Source: Aricia agestis (Eukaryota; Arthropoda; Insecta; Lepidoptera; Lycaenidae). Taken from it: a DNA stretch of 64,000 nucleotides. The notes below the pieces were generated by a model that saw only the letters and a list, made by a program, of their open reading frames with translations, ran no database searches and was not told the origin of the DNA. The translations under genes were made by a program, and so were the position numbers. Below, one piece after another: positions 63,701 to 64,000 of the stretch. Location of the stretch: assembly GCF_905147365.1 (NCBI RefSeq), contig NC_056407.1, positions 14,719,001 to 14,783,000 of the forward strand, read 5' to 3'. Each line of letters begins with the position of its first letter. The first letter of the stretch is position 1.

Positions 63701-64000
63701 ATCGAGCAGCGTGCTTTATGGCGAAACACTAGAATTACATTTTCCTTCGGTTTTTCTTCCTGGCGCTATAACTCCAGAACGTACGAACCGATTTCCACGG
63801 TTTTGCATTCGTTGGAAAGGTCTCGGGCTCCGTCTATAGAAAAAAAGTCAGAGAAAAGCAGGAAAATAGGGAAAATAATTTTATGGCAAAACAACGTTTG
63901 CCGGGACAGCTAGTTGGTTATAAAAACACATTCCTAGCAACGCGGCTCTGCTAAAAACGCACCCTTCCATGAATTCATCAATTAGTAATTTAACCTAAGT

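Larger units (their letters stand above)
62565..63913 (+). mobile_element. complete 1.35-kb Helitron with ORF remnant
   Basis: Starts TCTATATATATAAAAGAAAG after A. Ends AACAACGTTTGCCGGGACAG CTAG before T. Its 5' half resembles the nested Helitron at 49834-50568 and its 3' part matches 60211-60450. It holds a (CA)n array and an Arg/Glu-rich coding fragment, which suggests descent from an autonomous element. Confidence 0.75.

Overview
This is eukaryotic, intron-rich, AT-rich DNA, almost certainly from a moth or butterfly. The evidence is 28S rRNA gene pieces carrying R2 and R1 retrotransposons at their standard sites, short interspersed repeats typical of Lepidoptera, and dense small non-autonomous Helitrons with TC...CTAG ends. 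There is no bacterial-style gene. Two host genes are visible, both partial: the last five exons of a coiled-coil protein gene (+ strand, 95-4317) and the HECT half of an AREL1-type E3 ubiquitin ligase (- strand, 39716-47866). Almost everything else is mobile DNA.

Layout. 0-5 kb: coiled-coil gene with introns full of foldback elements and a local duplication that includes a decayed exon copy. 5-10 kb: AT-rich spacer with a 55-bp tandem array, foldback elements, an hAT-type MITE and Helitron fragments. 10.2-17.1 kb: a decayed inverted cluster, R2(+)-28S-R1(+) meeting R1(-)-28S-R2(-). 17.05-20.9 kb: an hAT-type MITE split by a Helitron, which is itself split by a CR1/Jockey-like LINE. 21.7-38.2 kb: a second rDNA-derived cluster: 28S, a near-complete R2, 28S, three chained R1 pieces, 1.5 kb of 28S, a second R2, 28S, and two further R1 pieces. 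38.4-48 kb: the AREL1 gene with transposon-filled introns. 48-64 kb: repeats only, probably an upstream AREL1 intron or intergenic DNA, including a 2.9-kb hAT-type element with nested Helitrons, a mariner/IS630-type transposase remnant with an internal inversion, and several complete Helitrons.

How the parts relate. R2 (restriction-like endonuclease) and R1 (APE endonuclease) insert at two fixed 28S sites about 74 bp apart. Here three R2 copies keep the roughly 73-bp 28S spacer and are followed at once by R1, and a fourth has a 70-bp version caused by a deletion. The block is therefore debris of inserted rDNA units, not scattered insertions. The R2 at 21950-25774 has one uninterrupted 1110-codon frame with its zinc finger, Myb, RT, zinc knuckle and endonuclease motifs. 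The other R2 copies and every R1 copy are broken. Exon limits, element ends and target duplications were read by eye. Family names rest on motifs, not on database searches.
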